Notes: generated by a model not told the origin, from the letters alone. Positions 17,545 to 27,253 are shown, counted from the first letter of the stretch. The stretch is DNA of 64,000 bases from JAGQWW01 sp041392845 (GCA_041392845.1 JAWKLG010000013.1:1-64000), one strand, 5' to 3'. A program made the numbers and translations.

Positions 17545-19911
17545 ATGAAAAAATCATTATCTACCCTTTTCATTGCCTTATTTTGCGTAAGCATGTACGG
17601 GCAATTAAACATGCAACTCCTTTCAAAAATTTCTTACACCGAAGACCTCAACGACGTTTGGGGTTGGGTCGACGAAGATACAGGCACCGAATATGCCATA
17701 GTCGGAACAAGGACCGGCGTCTCCATAGTTAGCCTCGAAGATCCTTCCAACGCCAGAGAAATAGAATACATTACCGGGCCAAGATCAACATGGCGTGACA
17801 TTAAAACCTGGGGAGATTTCGCTTATGTAACCAATGAAACTTCAGACGGAGTTTTGGTTATAGATTTAAGTGATGTGCCTAATAGTATTTCATCCTATCG
17901 TTGGGAGCCGGTTGAGAATGCTATTGGGGGCCAATTGTCATCCGTACACAATTTATACATTGACGAGTTTGGAGTTTGTTACCTGGCGGGTGCAAATCTA
18001 AATTCAGGAGGTGTAATTTATGTGGATGTTCACACCACACCCGGACAACCTGAAATTATAGGATGGGGACCTGCTATCTATTCGCATGATGTATATGCCA
18101 GAAACAACATTTTATACAGTTCTGAAATTTACGAAGGGGTATTTACTGCCTACGACGTAAGCGACCCACAAAATCCGGTTGCTTTGGATAGTCATGGCAC
18201 ACCATTTTCTTTTACTCACAACACCTGGCTATCTGATGATGGAAATACCTTATTTACCACAGACGAAAGAGAGAATGCCCCTGTAGCAGCATATGATGTA
18301 TCAGATTTATCAAACATCAATTACCTGGATGAATTCAGACCTATCCAGACTTTAGGCCAAAATGTAATTCCTCATAATGTGCATGTTTGGAATGATTGGT
18401 TGATTATTTCATACTACACCGATGGTGGAATTGTAGTAGATGCTTCAAGACCTGGAAATCTGATAGAAGTAGGAAACTTTGATTCTTTTTTCAGCCCTGG
18501 AGCAGGATTTAACGGTGCCTGGGGTGCTTATCCTTTTTTACCTTCTCAAACTGTTTTGATATCAGATATCAATAGCGGTTTGTATGTACTTCAGCCTAAT
18601 TATGTTAGGGCATGCTGGCTGGAAGGAACTGTAACAGAGAAAGGTTCCGGAAACTTGTTAGATGGGGTTTCTGTTCATATTGATTCGCCACAGCCTAATC
18701 AGGCAGCCACGGACTTTACCGGCACCTATGCTTCCGGACAGGCCATACCTGGTGAATTTGATGTAACTTTCGCCAAGTCAGGTTACGTGAGCAAAACTGT
18801 TAAGGCTAATTTTGAAAATGGTGTGGTTACTACGCTGGACGTAGAATTGGAGCCTGCAGTTCCTTTTACTTTTGTTGGAAAAATAATTGACGACGAAACC
18901 GGTATTGCTGTACCTGATGCCATTGTGCAAGTAATTAGTGACAATACAAGCCTTCAAACCTTTACAGACCTTAATGGAAATTTCAGTATCAATTCATTTT
19001 ATGAAGATGATTATGAAGTTTTTGCAGGAAAATGGGGATACCAATATGCAGAAAAAAGCCAAAACATCAACAGCTCTACAAATTTTGAATTAAGGCTTAA
19101 AAAAGGATACCAGGATCATTTCATCTTCGATTATAACTGGCAAACAGATGCCGATGCGAATACCAGTTCAGGATTTTGGGAAAGAGAAGTTCCTATTGGG
19201 ACGGATCTTGGTGGTGGACAACTAAGCAACCCTGGTGCAGACGCTGAAGGTGACTATGGAGATATCGCATATGTAACCGATAATGGTGGAGGACAGGCCG
19301 GAAGTTTTGATGTAGACGATGGCAATGTATACCTTACTTCTCCAATTATGGATCTATCTGAATTTGATGATGCAATCCTTACATTCGATTATTGGTTCAT
19401 CAACGATGGTGGAAATTCTGCACCTAATGACGAATTCAAGGTAGAAGTAAACAATGGAAGCGAAACTGTTGAAATCTTCAAAACTACTGAAAGCATTAGT
19501 GAATGGCTTCATTCGGATACTTTCCATTTACAAGATTACCTTACTTTAACTGATCAGGTTTCTGTGAAATATACAACTGGAGACCAACCTCAAACCGGGC
19601 ATTTAGTAGAAGCCGGAGTTGATGTATTTAATGTAGTTGGAAATAAAACAGTTGGTACTGAAACCCTTGAAGAACTTGTAAAGGTTACGCTTTACCCAAA
19701 TCCTTTCAAAGAAACCCTGAACATTAATGTTCGGAATTTCGGTGAAGGCACCATGGTGATTTCAAATACTTTGGGTCAAAGAATAGAACAAAGAAAACTT
19801 GATGGAGACCAAACGATATTCATCGGGGCGAACTGGCCTTCAGGGGTCTATTTTGCTACTTTTTTAAAAGATGATAAAGAAGTTGAAAGCTTCAGATTGG
19901 TTAAACAATAA
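17545..19911 (+). CDS. Choice-of-anchor B family protein with T9SS sorting domain
   Basis: 788 residues. Signal peptide to residue 19 (MYGQ). Residues about 25-350 form a choice-of-anchor B beta-propeller (WGWVDEDTGTEYAIVGT, SHDVYARNNILYSSEIYEGV, HNVHVWNDWLIISYYTDG). Two carboxypeptidase-regulatory-like Ig folds follow (about 355-530: LEGTVTEKGSGNLLDGVSV and GKIIDDETGIAVPDAIV), then a jelly-roll-like region and a type A T9SS sorting domain (VTLYPNPFKETLNI to the end). It should be secreted across the outer membrane and anchored or released. The function beyond binding is unknown. Confidence 0.87.
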   Translation: MKKSLSTLFIALFCVSMYGQLNMQLLSKISYTEDLNDVWGWVDEDTGTEYAIVGTRTGVSIVSLEDPSNAREIEYITGPRSTWRDIKTWGDFAYVTNETSDGVLVIDLSDVPNSISSYRWEPVENAIGGQLSSVHNLYIDEFGVCYLAGANLNSGGVIYVDVHTTPGQPEIIGWGPAIYSHDVYARNNILYSSEIYEGVFTAYDVSDPQNPVALDSHGTPFSFTHNTWLSDDGNTLFTTDERENAPVAAYDVSDLSNINYLDEFRPIQTLGQNVIPHNVHVWNDWLIISYYTDGGIVVDASRPGNLIEVGNFDSFFSPGAGFNGAWGAYPFLPSQTVLISDINSGLYVLQPNYVRACWLEGTVTEKGSGNLLDGVSVHIDSPQPNQAATDFTGTYASGQAIPGEFDVTFAKSGYVSKTVKANFENGVVTTLDVELEPAVPFTFVGKIIDDETGIAVPDAIVQVISDNTSLQTFTDLNGNFSINSFYEDDYEVFAGKWGYQYAEKSQNINSSTNFELRLKKGYQDHFIFDYNWQTDADANTSSGFWEREVPIGTDLGGGQLSNPGADAEGDYGDIAYVTDNGGGQAGSFDVDDGNVYLTSPIMDLSEFDDAILTFDYWFINDGGNSAPNDEFKVEVNNGSETVEIFKTTESISEWLHSDTFHLQDYLTLTDQVSVKYTTGDQPQTGHLVEAGVDVFNVVGNKTVGTETLEELVKVTLYPNPFKETLNINVRNFGEGTMVISNTLGQRIEQRKLDGDQTIFIGANWPSGVYFATFLKDDKEVESFRLVKQ

Positions 19912-19912
19912 T

Positions 19913-19946
19913 AAAAAAGCCCGTCAAATTTTTGGCGGGCTTTTTT
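19913..19946. terminator. Bidirectional terminator after the choice-of-anchor B gene
   Basis: AAAAAAGCCCG and CGGGCTTTTTT flank a 12-base loop between two convergent genes. Confidence 0.8.
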
Positions 19947-19950
19947 ATTT

Positions 19951-20868
19951 CTACTTTAAAAATATTCTTTTAAAAATCTGAAAGGGAAAGGGAAATTGAC
20001 CTTTTTCTATTTCATAATAATATCTTTCCTTCGGACCAAAAGACTTGAAAAACTCATAAACTCCAGGCAACTCAGAGCCTTCAAAATCAAAAATATAATT
20101 CCGCCCGCTATACGATTCAATTAAGTAATTGATCATCAATGGTCTTGCCGCAAGGTCCCTCCCTTTTTCTGTTGCTGCTGAAAATAAATTAACAATTCGG
20201 GAGGTGGTTATTGGGAAAAAACCAAAACATAAAACATCCTCATTTTCATCGACGACCTCCAATAGTTTTCCCTTTTGTCTTTTTAATAAAGATTCAAATA
20301 ATAAGGCTGCCCTTTTGTAATCATTTAAGCTTAGCCCAATTCTCTGTCCTTGTTTGTTTTTGTATAATTGTATCAATCCATCTATATCATTGCTCTCTTT
20401 TACTATTAGATGCTTCTTTGCCTTTTTAATTTTTTTAGCCAGACTTTTCGAGTATCCCTTATAAGTTTCCTGATATGGTGTATTTAGGTCAAGTTCCAGA
20501 TTGAGTCTTTTTTTAACGGCCCAATCCTTTCCTTCCGGAAAATCAGAGACCTTAAGATGAACCTTTTTAAATTCTTTAGGAATTGCATTCAGAAGTTCCG
20601 TTGTTAAACATTTTTGATTTGGTGGTCCAAAGAGCCCCAGCCTTTGAGAAAAATGTGGCGGATAAACCTGTTTAAAAAAAGGGATTTTAGAATTAAAAGG
20701 CAAAGGAAAAACTGATTCATAATTTCCAATTACCAGGGCTGACCAATCAGGTGCAACAGCATCAAGGTAAAAAGTAAAGGCATAGGGATACCCTCCGGTA
20801 TCTGCCTCAACTGCAGCATTCCACAATTCATCAGAAATATCCTTCCTTGTTAGATATTTAATCTTCAA
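19951..20868 (-). CDS. FemAB/GNAT-like acyltransferase
   Basis: 305 residues, soluble. The C-terminal half has the layout of the acyltransferase fold seen in FemAB and cellulose-biosynthesis GNAT proteins: a basic helix (KSLAKKIKKAKKHLIV), LIQLYKNKQGQR, then strands LEVVDENEDVLCFGFFPI and NLFSAATEKGRDLAARPLMINYLIE, ending FDFEGSELPGVYEFFKSFG. The donor and acceptor are unknown. It is separated from rpsP by a terminator and so is probably transcribed by itself. Confidence 0.65.
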   Translation of the reverse strand: MKIKYLTRKDISDELWNAAVEADTGGYPYAFTFYLDAVAPDWSALVIGNYESVFPLPFNSKIPFFKQVYPPHFSQRLGLFGPPNQKCLTTELLNAIPKEFKKVHLKVSDFPEGKDWAVKKRLNLELDLNTPYQETYKGYSKSLAKKIKKAKKHLIVKESNDIDGLIQLYKNKQGQRIGLSLNDYKRAALLFESLLKRQKGKLLEVVDENEDVLCFGFFPITTSRIVNLFSAATEKGRDLAARPLMINYLIESYSGRNYIFDFEGSELPGVYEFFKSFGPKERYYYEIEKGQFPFPFQIFKRIFLK

Positions 20869-20922
20869 AAAATGTCCTTTTGAAAATCTAAATTATTAAA
20901 ATATTGAATTGGTAGGAAAGAA

Positions 20923-20956
20923 AAAAGGGTATCCGAAATCTTCCGGATACCCTTTT
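20923..20956 (-). terminator. Intrinsic terminator of rpsP
   Basis: The 13-bp arms AAAAGGGTATCCG and CGGATACCCTTTT have an 8-base loop; on the minus strand a T-run follows directly, 19 bases after the rpsP stop. Confidence 0.82.
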
Positions 20957-20974
20957 ATAAAGAAAATATGAAAA

Positions 20975-21589
20975 TTATTCTTCAGTCTTTTCTTCTTCTG
21001 TGCTTTCTTCAGCTGCAGGGGTTTCTTCCTCTGCTGCCGGAGTTTCCTCTGCCTGAGCTTCAGCGGCCGGAGTTTCCTCTGCTGCTGGAGCTTCTGCCTC
21101 AGTAGATTCAGTAGCTTCTGCCGCTGCTTCTTCTGCAGGTGTTTCTTCAACTACTGGTTCTTCTTTTTTCTTAGGCACATAATTGGTTCCTGCAACAGTT
21201 GCGTGGAAATCAGCAATTTCTTTAGCAGAAGCATCTGCTCTTGCTGACAACTTCGCCTCTTTTGCATTCACCCATTCGTTCCATTTTGCATCTGCTTGTT
21301 CCTGAGTCATTGCACCTTTAGCAACTCCTCTTTGAAGGTGTTTTTTGAACATTACACCTTTCAGGCGCAACATTGCTCTCACAGTATCGGTTGGCTGAGC
21401 ACCTTTCATAATCCAATCAAAGGCCTTGTCTCTATCGATATCGATAGTAGCAGGCTTCGTCAATGGATTGTAAGTACCCAACTTTTCGATGAAACGACCA
21501 TCTCTCGGTGCACGAGCATCGGCAACAACGATGTGGTAAAATGGAGCTTTACTTCTTCCGTGTCTTTGCAAACGGATTTTTACAGACAT
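20975..21589 (-). CDS. rpsP: 30S ribosomal protein S16 with long acidic C-terminal tail
   Basis: 204 residues against about 80-90 for the core family. Residues 1-80 are canonical S16 (SVKIRLQRHGRSKAPFYHIVV, DGRFIEKLGTYNPL). Residues about 80-130 are a helical extension and about 130-204 an Ala/Glu/Pro/Thr tail with repeated EETPAAE words. Extended S16 proteins are known in Bacteroidota. A consensus promoter and a terminator flank the gene, so it is monocistronic here; the usual partner rimM is not adjacent. Confidence 0.96.
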   Translation of the reverse strand: MSVKIRLQRHGRSKAPFYHIVVADARAPRDGRFIEKLGTYNPLTKPATIDIDRDKAFDWIMKGAQPTDTVRAMLRLKGVMFKKHLQRGVAKGAMTQEQADAKWNEWVNAKEAKLSARADASAKEIADFHATVAGTNYVPKKKEEPVVEETPAEEAAAEATESTEAEAPAAEETPAAEAQAEETPAAEEETPAAEESTEEEKTEE

Positions 21590-21661
21590 GAGTTAAAATT
21601 TAGGATGGTTTAACCATACCCGCTTTCTTCCAATATGGAACAGCGGATTTCTAACAGCGCG

Positions 21662-21692
21662 CAAAGGTACATACATTTTAATAAGAACCAAA
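21662..21692 (-). promoter_or_regulatory. Bacteroidota-type promoter of rpsP
   Basis: On the minus strand TTTG (21692-21689), a spacer of exactly 19 bases, then TACCTTTG (21669-21662). This matches the Bacteroidota primary-sigma consensus TTTG-N19-TAnnTTTG at every defined base. It would start transcription about 65 bases before the rpsP ATG. Confidence 0.8.
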
Positions 21693-21822
21693 TGAAATAT
21701 TTTGATTCTCTTTCATTTATAGGAAGGAAGCCTAAAATTATCCTAATTTTCTGTTAAAGGCTTAAAATAATTGGCTCAAGGCGGTTGTATTTGCATCCAA
21801 AGCTTAAAAAAACCTAAGTACC

Positions 21823-22950
21823 ATGGCAAAATTACTTTCAATCATCATCCTTGTATTTTTCCTGGTTAATCCGGGAATTCCTGAAAAAATGGAAAATGAG
21901 AAGTCCACCTCCTCTGCAAAAATCCAACTCGCATTAATTCTTGACACGTCCAATAGTATGGATGGGCTAATTGATCAGGCTAAATCTCAAATCTGGAAAA
22001 TTGTAAATGAAATGGCCATCTCAAAAATTGATGGAAAAAATCCGGAGCTGGAATTGGCCTTATACGCCTACGGAAATGACAATTTTAATGCCACCAAAGG
22101 TTACATCGAAATCCAATCTGCTTTGTCTCAAGACCTCGACAATATTTCTGACAGATTATTCAGATTGACCACCAAAGGCGGATCTGAATATTGTGGACAG
22201 GTAATTCACACTGCCTTGACAGATTTGGATTGGTCTACAAGTGAAAAGGACTTCAAACTTATTGTGATAGCAGGTAATGAACCATTTGATCAGGGACCGG
22301 TCGTTCCAAATGACGCCTATAAACTTGCTTGTGAAAAAGGCATTGCCATCACAACCATTTTTTGTGGAGACTGGAAAGAAGGTATTGCCACCGGATGGAA
22401 AGATGCACCTGCCTGTGTTTCAAAAAAATACCTGAATATTGATCAGGATGAGACGATAGCCCATATTCCTACTCCTTATGATGATGAAATTATTGCATTG
22501 AATTCAAAATTGAATGACACTTATCTGGCTTATGGCCATGAAGGGAATAAAAGGATGGAGCTGCAAAAACAACAGGATATAAACGCCAATGCTTATGGAA
22601 GTGCCAACTTGAGAGAACGTGCTTCTTTTAAATCAAAGGCTATTTATAACAATGCAAAATGGGATCTGGTAGATGCTGCAGAGGAAGAACCTGATATTTT
22701 AAACGAAATAAAAAGAGATGCACTTCCCAAAGAAATGCAATCGATGACGGAAGCAGAGCGCATGGAATATCTCAATAAGAAAAAGCTGGAGCGCGATGAA
22801 ATAAAGAAACAAATGCGTGAATTGGAAGAAAAAGCCAATTCATTTGTAGCAGAGAAAAAGAAAGAGCAATCCAAGGAAAACACTCTGGATGAAGCGATGA
22901 TGGATGCTATAAAACTGTTGGCCCGGGAAAAGGGTTTGACCTGGGATTAA
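21823..22950 (+). CDS. Exported von Willebrand factor A domain protein
   Basis: 375 residues. N-terminal signal-like segment (residues 1-20), then a VWA domain of about residues 33-225 with the MIDAS motif DTSNSM and later metal-site residues (FRLTTKGGSEYCG). The C-terminus (about 300-375) is a highly charged helical region (AERMEYLNKKKLERDEIKKQMRELEEK) that is probably a coiled coil. Such proteins often act in periplasmic adhesion or assembly; the partner is unknown. Its stop overlaps the stop of the convergent Smr gene by four bases. Confidence 0.78.
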   Translation: MAKLLSIIILVFFLVNPGIPEKMENEKSTSSAKIQLALILDTSNSMDGLIDQAKSQIWKIVNEMAISKIDGKNPELELALYAYGNDNFNATKGYIEIQSALSQDLDNISDRLFRLTTKGGSEYCGQVIHTALTDLDWSTSEKDFKLIVIAGNEPFDQGPVVPNDAYKLACEKGIAITTIFCGDWKEGIATGWKDAPACVSKKYLNIDQDETIAHIPTPYDDEIIALNSKLNDTYLAYGHEGNKRMELQKQQDINANAYGSANLRERASFKSKAIYNNAKWDLVDAAEEEPDILNEIKRDALPKEMQSMTEAERMEYLNKKKLERDEIKKQMRELEEKANSFVAEKKKEQSKENTLDEAMMDAIKLLAREKGLTWD

Positions 22951-23978
22951 GACAAATCGACTTCAGTAGCCCCCCAGCCATATTTCGGATGAAATTCATT
23001 TTTGAAAGATGCAACTCCTTCCATTTTAATTAATCTGGTTGCAATTGCATCTTTCAATTTTCCTTTGCCTACACCATGTATGATGAAAACCTTGGGCACT
23101 CCGAGTTTCATCGCTTTTTCCATGTATTTGTCAAAAACGTTGAGCTGCAAACGTAACTTACCACCATTGTCGAGCTTATCGAAATCATCTGAGAGGTATT
23201 CAATGTGTAAATCAATTTCATTGATAAATTCAGCTACCCGTTTTACATCATTCCAATCTGAAGGCTCCCTGTAAAATTTTTCCATTTTGCCTCCGGTCTT
23301 CCTTTTGGTATAAGAAAGCAAATCCTCCTCCTTTTTTGACTTTCCTTCAACATTGAATTTTTCGAACAACTTATAATGGTGTACTTGCTTATCTAACAAA
23401 GGAGCGGTAATTACATTTGAAAAGAAGGTTTTTGCTTTAATTTTGACCACCTTATTTTCCTTTTCGCCTTTTCCTGCCGTAGTTATAGGCCATACATCTA
23501 TCTCTACTTCCGGAGCATCGTTGAGCCTGTCATACAACATAGTCCCAATCAATTCAAAACTCATCCCGTTAATTAAACCATCCGATTCAATCGCCGGAGC
23601 ATTGAGGAAGCTTAGATAGAAATCGTACATGATATCAAAATCAAAATCATTGATAAGATATATGCTATATTCTTTGATCATTCCTTCTTTAGAATGATGT
23701 GGCAAAAATCCCAATTGCAAACCAAGACTTTTCAAAATGGCATATTGGGGCTTCGCCAAAATCTGAGGAGGCTTTTCATTTTCCATTTTTTTTGCAAAAT
23801 GATTTTGCTTTTTAGGGACAGCATCCAATTCAAGATTTTCCAAATCATCAGGAAAAACAGGAATATCCATTCCGCCCGGTAAAATCACTTTTACCATTCC
23901 ATTGTCCAACATGGCCTCTACCCTTCCTTCGTCACCGGTATGACGTATTCTTACTTTTGTGCCTTTTGAAAAAATCAT
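22947..23978 (-). CDS. DUF2027-Smr domain protein
   Basis: 343 residues. The N-terminus is a small beta domain (FSKGTKVRIRHTGDEGRVEAM), then the DUF2027 region (about 70-230) and a C-terminal Smr domain (about 260-343) with DLHIEYL, HGVGKGKLKDAI and the terminal HPKYGWGATEV. Smr domains are nucleases or nucleic-acid-binding domains of the MutS2 group; this combination is common in Bacteroidota and its exact role is not known. A -7-like box TACCTTTA lies about 30 bases upstream. Confidence 0.85.
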   Translation of the reverse strand: MIFSKGTKVRIRHTGDEGRVEAMLDNGMVKVILPGGMDIPVFPDDLENLELDAVPKKQNHFAKKMENEKPPQILAKPQYAILKSLGLQLGFLPHHSKEGMIKEYSIYLINDFDFDIMYDFYLSFLNAPAIESDGLINGMSFELIGTMLYDRLNDAPEVEIDVWPITTAGKGEKENKVVKIKAKTFFSNVITAPLLDKQVHHYKLFEKFNVEGKSKKEEDLLSYTKRKTGGKMEKFYREPSDWNDVKRVAEFINEIDLHIEYLSDDFDKLDNGGKLRLQLNVFDKYMEKAMKLGVPKVFIIHGVGKGKLKDAIATRLIKMEGVASFKNEFHPKYGWGATEVDLS

Positions 23979-24247
23979 AATTATTGGTTGTGCCGTAAAG
24001 GTAGTTTAGTTCTTAAAATATAAGGAAGTTTGCTGTGAGGTATTCATGGAATATTTTTCTTTTCTTAAAAAGTTAAATTATTCAAAATACCCAGTGAAAG
24101 GTGCAGCGCTGCTTGTCTGCCAGACGTTGGTGGCATAAATTGTGTTGTAGAGACATCAAAAAACCAAATTTGTTCTTTTTGATACATCATTTTTCTAAAT
24201 GAATCGTTTTTTAAAATGGGAATACACCAAATTTGCATTCGTATTTT

Positions 24248-24955
24248 ATGAAATTTTATAAGATAATCATTGTTGGGTTGCTCTTTATAGCCTCTTGTAA
24301 CAAGGAGACTACCCGCATGAATAATTATCTGATTCATGGAATCGATGTTTCCCATCACCAGTCTTACATCAATTGGGAAGAGGTTAGCAAAAACGATATT
24401 CATTTTGCATTTTTAAAAGCTACAGAAGGCGTAAGTCTGGTTGATTCTCTTTATTGTGAAAATTGGGAAGAGTTAAGCAATACCATTTTAAAAAAAGGAG
24501 CCTACCATTTTTTCAGACCTACCGTTCCGGCTCAGCAACAATTTGAAAATTTTTCAATGATGGTTCATCTTGACTTTGGCGACCTTCCACCGGTGTTGGA
24601 TATAGAAGTCAGTGACGGAGTAAAGAAAGAAGAACTTGTCAACAATTGTAAAAAGTGGCTTCAACTTGTTGAAAATAAATACCAGGTAAGGCCCATCATT
24701 TATACCAACCTGAAATTTTATCATAAATATTTGGCAGGACATTTTGCCCAATATCCCATTTGGATAGCAAGATACAATGATAAACTACCTGAACTTGACA
24801 AAGGTAAAAATTGGGACTTTTGGCAATATGGCAACAGAGGAAAAATGAAGGGAATCGAAGGATACGTTGACTTCAATGTATTCAATGGTACCTACGAAAA
24901 CCTTGAATCACTTTGTAAACAAGATCTTTCTGTCAAAACATTAAGTATTCGTTGA
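24248..24955 (+). CDS. GH25 family lysozyme, predicted lipoprotein
   Basis: I use the ATG at 24248 because it gives a clean lipoprotein signal (MKFYKIIIVGLLFIASC, lipobox IASC) in place of MHSYF-M. The GH25 fold is shown by GIDVSHHQ near its start, FAFLKATEG, the catalytic DxE motif in PVLDIEVSD, PIIYTNLKFYHKY, PIWIARYN and WDFWQYGN. GH25 enzymes hydrolyse the glycan strand of peptidoglycan; a lipid-anchored copy may act in wall turnover or against other cells. About 235 residues, full family length. Confidence 0.88.
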   Translation: MKFYKIIIVGLLFIASCNKETTRMNNYLIHGIDVSHHQSYINWEEVSKNDIHFAFLKATEGVSLVDSLYCENWEELSNTILKKGAYHFFRPTVPAQQQFENFSMMVHLDFGDLPPVLDIEVSDGVKKEELVNNCKKWLQLVENKYQVRPIIYTNLKFYHKYLAGHFAQYPIWIARYNDKLPELDKGKNWDFWQYGNRGKMKGIEGYVDFNVFNGTYENLESLCKQDLSVKTLSIR

Positions 24956-24983
24956 GCCAACCAATTTTCCTCCAACACGTTTA

Positions 24984-25015
24984 TTTGAGTAATCCGAACA
25001 ATCCAAGTAAATTCG
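24984..25015 (+). promoter_or_regulatory. Probable promoter of the thioredoxin-fold gene run
   Basis: TTTG (24984-24987), a 20-base spacer, then TAAATTCG (25008-25015), one base off the Bacteroidota -7 consensus. It lies about 20 bases before the ATG at 25036. Confidence 0.45.
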
Positions 25016-25035
25016 CAGATTAAATTATAATTCTT

Positions 25036-26043
25036 ATGCTTAGAATATTTATCCTGGTTACATTTATATACTCTCTAAATAGTGCTTTTGCACAGGGAAT
25101 TGATTTTTTTCATGGTACCTGGGAAGAAGCATTAGAAGAAGCCACCAAACAGGAGAAGGTCATTTTTGTGGACACTTATGCTTCCTGGTGTGGCCCTTGT
25201 AAGAGAATGGCTGCAACGGTTTTCCCCAACGCTAAAGCAGGTGAATTTTTCAACAAACATTTCATCAATGTGAAACTTGATTATGAAAAAGAAGAAGCTG
25301 CTACCTTTAGAAAGAAATATCCTGTTCAGGCCTTTCCTACCTTATACTTTATAGATTACGACGGAGAAGTTGTGCACGCCCAGAAAGGTGCCCAATCAGT
25401 TGATGGTTTCATTGGACTTGGTAAAATGGTTTTAGCAAAAATCGATAGAACAGATAATTTTGAAGATGCTTATGAAAAAGGTGAACGAAACCCTGAATTG
25501 GTTTTGGGATATATAAAAGCTTTGAATACTGCAGGAGAATCCAGCTTGAAAGTCGCCAACGATTACCTGGATGAGTCCAAAGATTTAAGTGAAGAAACCA
25601 ATTTGAAAATATTGTTTGAAGGAACAACTGAAGCTGACTCTCGTCTATTTGATTTATTTGTTGCCAACCGTTCTCAGTTAGAGAAAATTTATTCTAAAAA
25701 AGAAGTTGAGGAAAAAATTGAAGCCGCCTGCATGACCACCGTAAAAAAAGCAGTTGAGTTTTCTTTTAAAATGTTGCACGAAGAGGCGGTTCAGAAAATG
25801 CAGGCCCATTGCCCGGATTTGGCCGATGAATTTGCAATTGAAGCCGACATCATTTATTATCAGGGTTCAGGTCAGCCGGATGAATATGTCAAGGCATGCA
25901 AGGCTTATGCAAAAAAGGTAATCAAAGGAAATGATGCTCAATTAGAGCAACTTGCCAAAGCAATGGAATCTGCCTTCCCTCTTAATGAAGAAGTTCTTGA
26001 AGCTGCTGAAAAAATTAGTAAAAAAGCAAAACGCGCAAAATAG
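25036..26043 (+). CDS. Secreted thioredoxin-family protein (copy 1)
   Basis: 335 residues. Signal peptide to residue 19 (SAFAQ). Thioredoxin fold of about residues 25-145 with redox motif WCGPCK (C52, C55) and cis-Pro in VQAFPTLYFID. The rest (about 150-335) is helical and Lys/Glu-rich, possibly a TPR-like domain. It is probably a periplasmic thiol reductase or disulfide-isomerase-like protein. A paralogue follows after five bases, so the two are cotranscribed. Confidence 0.85.
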   Translation: MLRIFILVTFIYSLNSAFAQGIDFFHGTWEEALEEATKQEKVIFVDTYASWCGPCKRMAATVFPNAKAGEFFNKHFINVKLDYEKEEAATFRKKYPVQAFPTLYFIDYDGEVVHAQKGAQSVDGFIGLGKMVLAKIDRTDNFEDAYEKGERNPELVLGYIKALNTAGESSLKVANDYLDESKDLSEETNLKILFEGTTEADSRLFDLFVANRSQLEKIYSKKEVEEKIEAACMTTVKKAVEFSFKMLHEEAVQKMQAHCPDLADEFAIEADIIYYQGSGQPDEYVKACKAYAKKVIKGNDAQLEQLAKAMESAFPLNEEVLEAAEKISKKAKRAK

Positions 26044-26048
26044 TCTTT

Positions 26049-27206
26049 ATGAAATCCATACTTTCATTTGTATTTCTTTCCTTCTTAACTCTTTCTGTTT
26101 CAGCACAATCTGAAATTAATTTCCACAAAGATTGGAACGAAGCGATGGCGGAAGCTGCCAAAACCAATAAACTTATCTTCATGGATGCATATACCACCTG
26201 GTGTGGCCCATGTAAAATGATGAGTAAAAATGTATTTACAGAAGGCAAAGTTGCAGCCTTTTTTAATGAAAATTTTGTGAATGCCAAGATAGACATGGAA
26301 AAAGGAGAAGGCCCTTCCCTGGCAAGAAAATACAGAGTTATGGCCTACCCTACTCTTTTATTTGTGGATAGCGACGGCAATGAAGTTCATAGAGCCGTTG
26401 GTTATTTAAATCCTGATCAATTTTTAGAATTAGGCCAGGTAGCACAAGATCCTTCCAAACAAATGTTATTCTTAAAAAAGAAGTACGAAGGTGGGGATCG
26501 CAGTGAAAAAGTTTTGCTTAATTATTCCAATGCTTTATTTGACGCCTATTCAGGAGGACATGAGCAGGTTGCTTTGGAGTATATGAATCTTCAAAAGGAT
26601 TGGGGAACTGAAGACAATTTGAAATATATTTTCAAAATGATGGAAGGTATTGATTCTCCATTATTTGGTTATTTCAAAGAGAATAAAGAAAAGTTTGAAA
26701 ACCTGTTTGGAAAAGATCAGGTTGAAAGAAGGATGGAAAGTTTGGTGTATGACAGCATCTACGCCATGGGGGAAGTTCCAACACCTGAGCAAGTGCAATC
26801 TGTTTTTGTCAAAGCTTATCCTGAAAAGGCAGCCATGCTCACTGCTAAGTATAAAATCAGATATGCTTTGGAGATGGACAACATGGATCAATATGCAGAC
26901 GCAACCATAGATTATTTCAAAAAATTCCCTTCCAAACAAGCAGATGAATACAATGAAGCTGCCTGGAATTTTTACGAAATGGTTGACGACAAAAAAATGC
27001 TGAAAAAAGGTGTAAAACTGGCCAAAACATCGGTAAAATTAGAAGACGGTTATTATAACAATGATACGCTGGCCGCTCTTTATTACAAACTTGGCAAGAA
27101 AAAAAAGGCAATTAAGGCCGCTGAACATGCTATTGCACTCGCAAAAGCAGAAGGAATTGATGCCGGTGAAACGGAAGAATTGTTAAAGTCAATTCAATCG
27201 ATGTAA
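26049..27206 (+). CDS. Secreted thioredoxin-family protein (copy 2)
   Basis: 385 residues, a paralogue of the preceding gene with the same layout: signal peptide (SVSAQ), thioredoxin fold with WCGPCK (C52, C55) and VMAYPTLLFVD, then a longer helical C-terminus ending in TPR-like helices (NNDTLAALYYKLGKKKKAI, AAEHAIALAKAEG). The redox residues are at identical positions in both copies, while the C-terminal domains have drifted and differ in length. It is likely periplasmic, with unknown partners. Confidence 0.85.
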   Translation: MKSILSFVFLSFLTLSVSAQSEINFHKDWNEAMAEAAKTNKLIFMDAYTTWCGPCKMMSKNVFTEGKVAAFFNENFVNAKIDMEKGEGPSLARKYRVMAYPTLLFVDSDGNEVHRAVGYLNPDQFLELGQVAQDPSKQMLFLKKKYEGGDRSEKVLLNYSNALFDAYSGGHEQVALEYMNLQKDWGTEDNLKYIFKMMEGIDSPLFGYFKENKEKFENLFGKDQVERRMESLVYDSIYAMGEVPTPEQVQSVFVKAYPEKAAMLTAKYKIRYALEMDNMDQYADATIDYFKKFPSKQADEYNEAAWNFYEMVDDKKMLKKGVKLAKTSVKLEDGYYNNDTLAALYYKLGKKKKAIKAAEHAIALAKAEGIDAGETEELLKSIQSM

Positions 27207-27253
27207 CTATAGCTGTTCAGGCTTCGTCCGAATTAGGAATCACAAACACAATC

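Noticed and set aside
20896..21150. Lys/Gln/Leu-rich minus-strand frame at the end of rpsP
   Set aside because: It is the out-of-frame reading of the repetitive acidic S16 tail.
24065..24403. A 112-codon minus-strand frame overlapping the lysozyme gene
   Set aside because: It overlaps the well-supported GH25 gene and shows no domain or signal.
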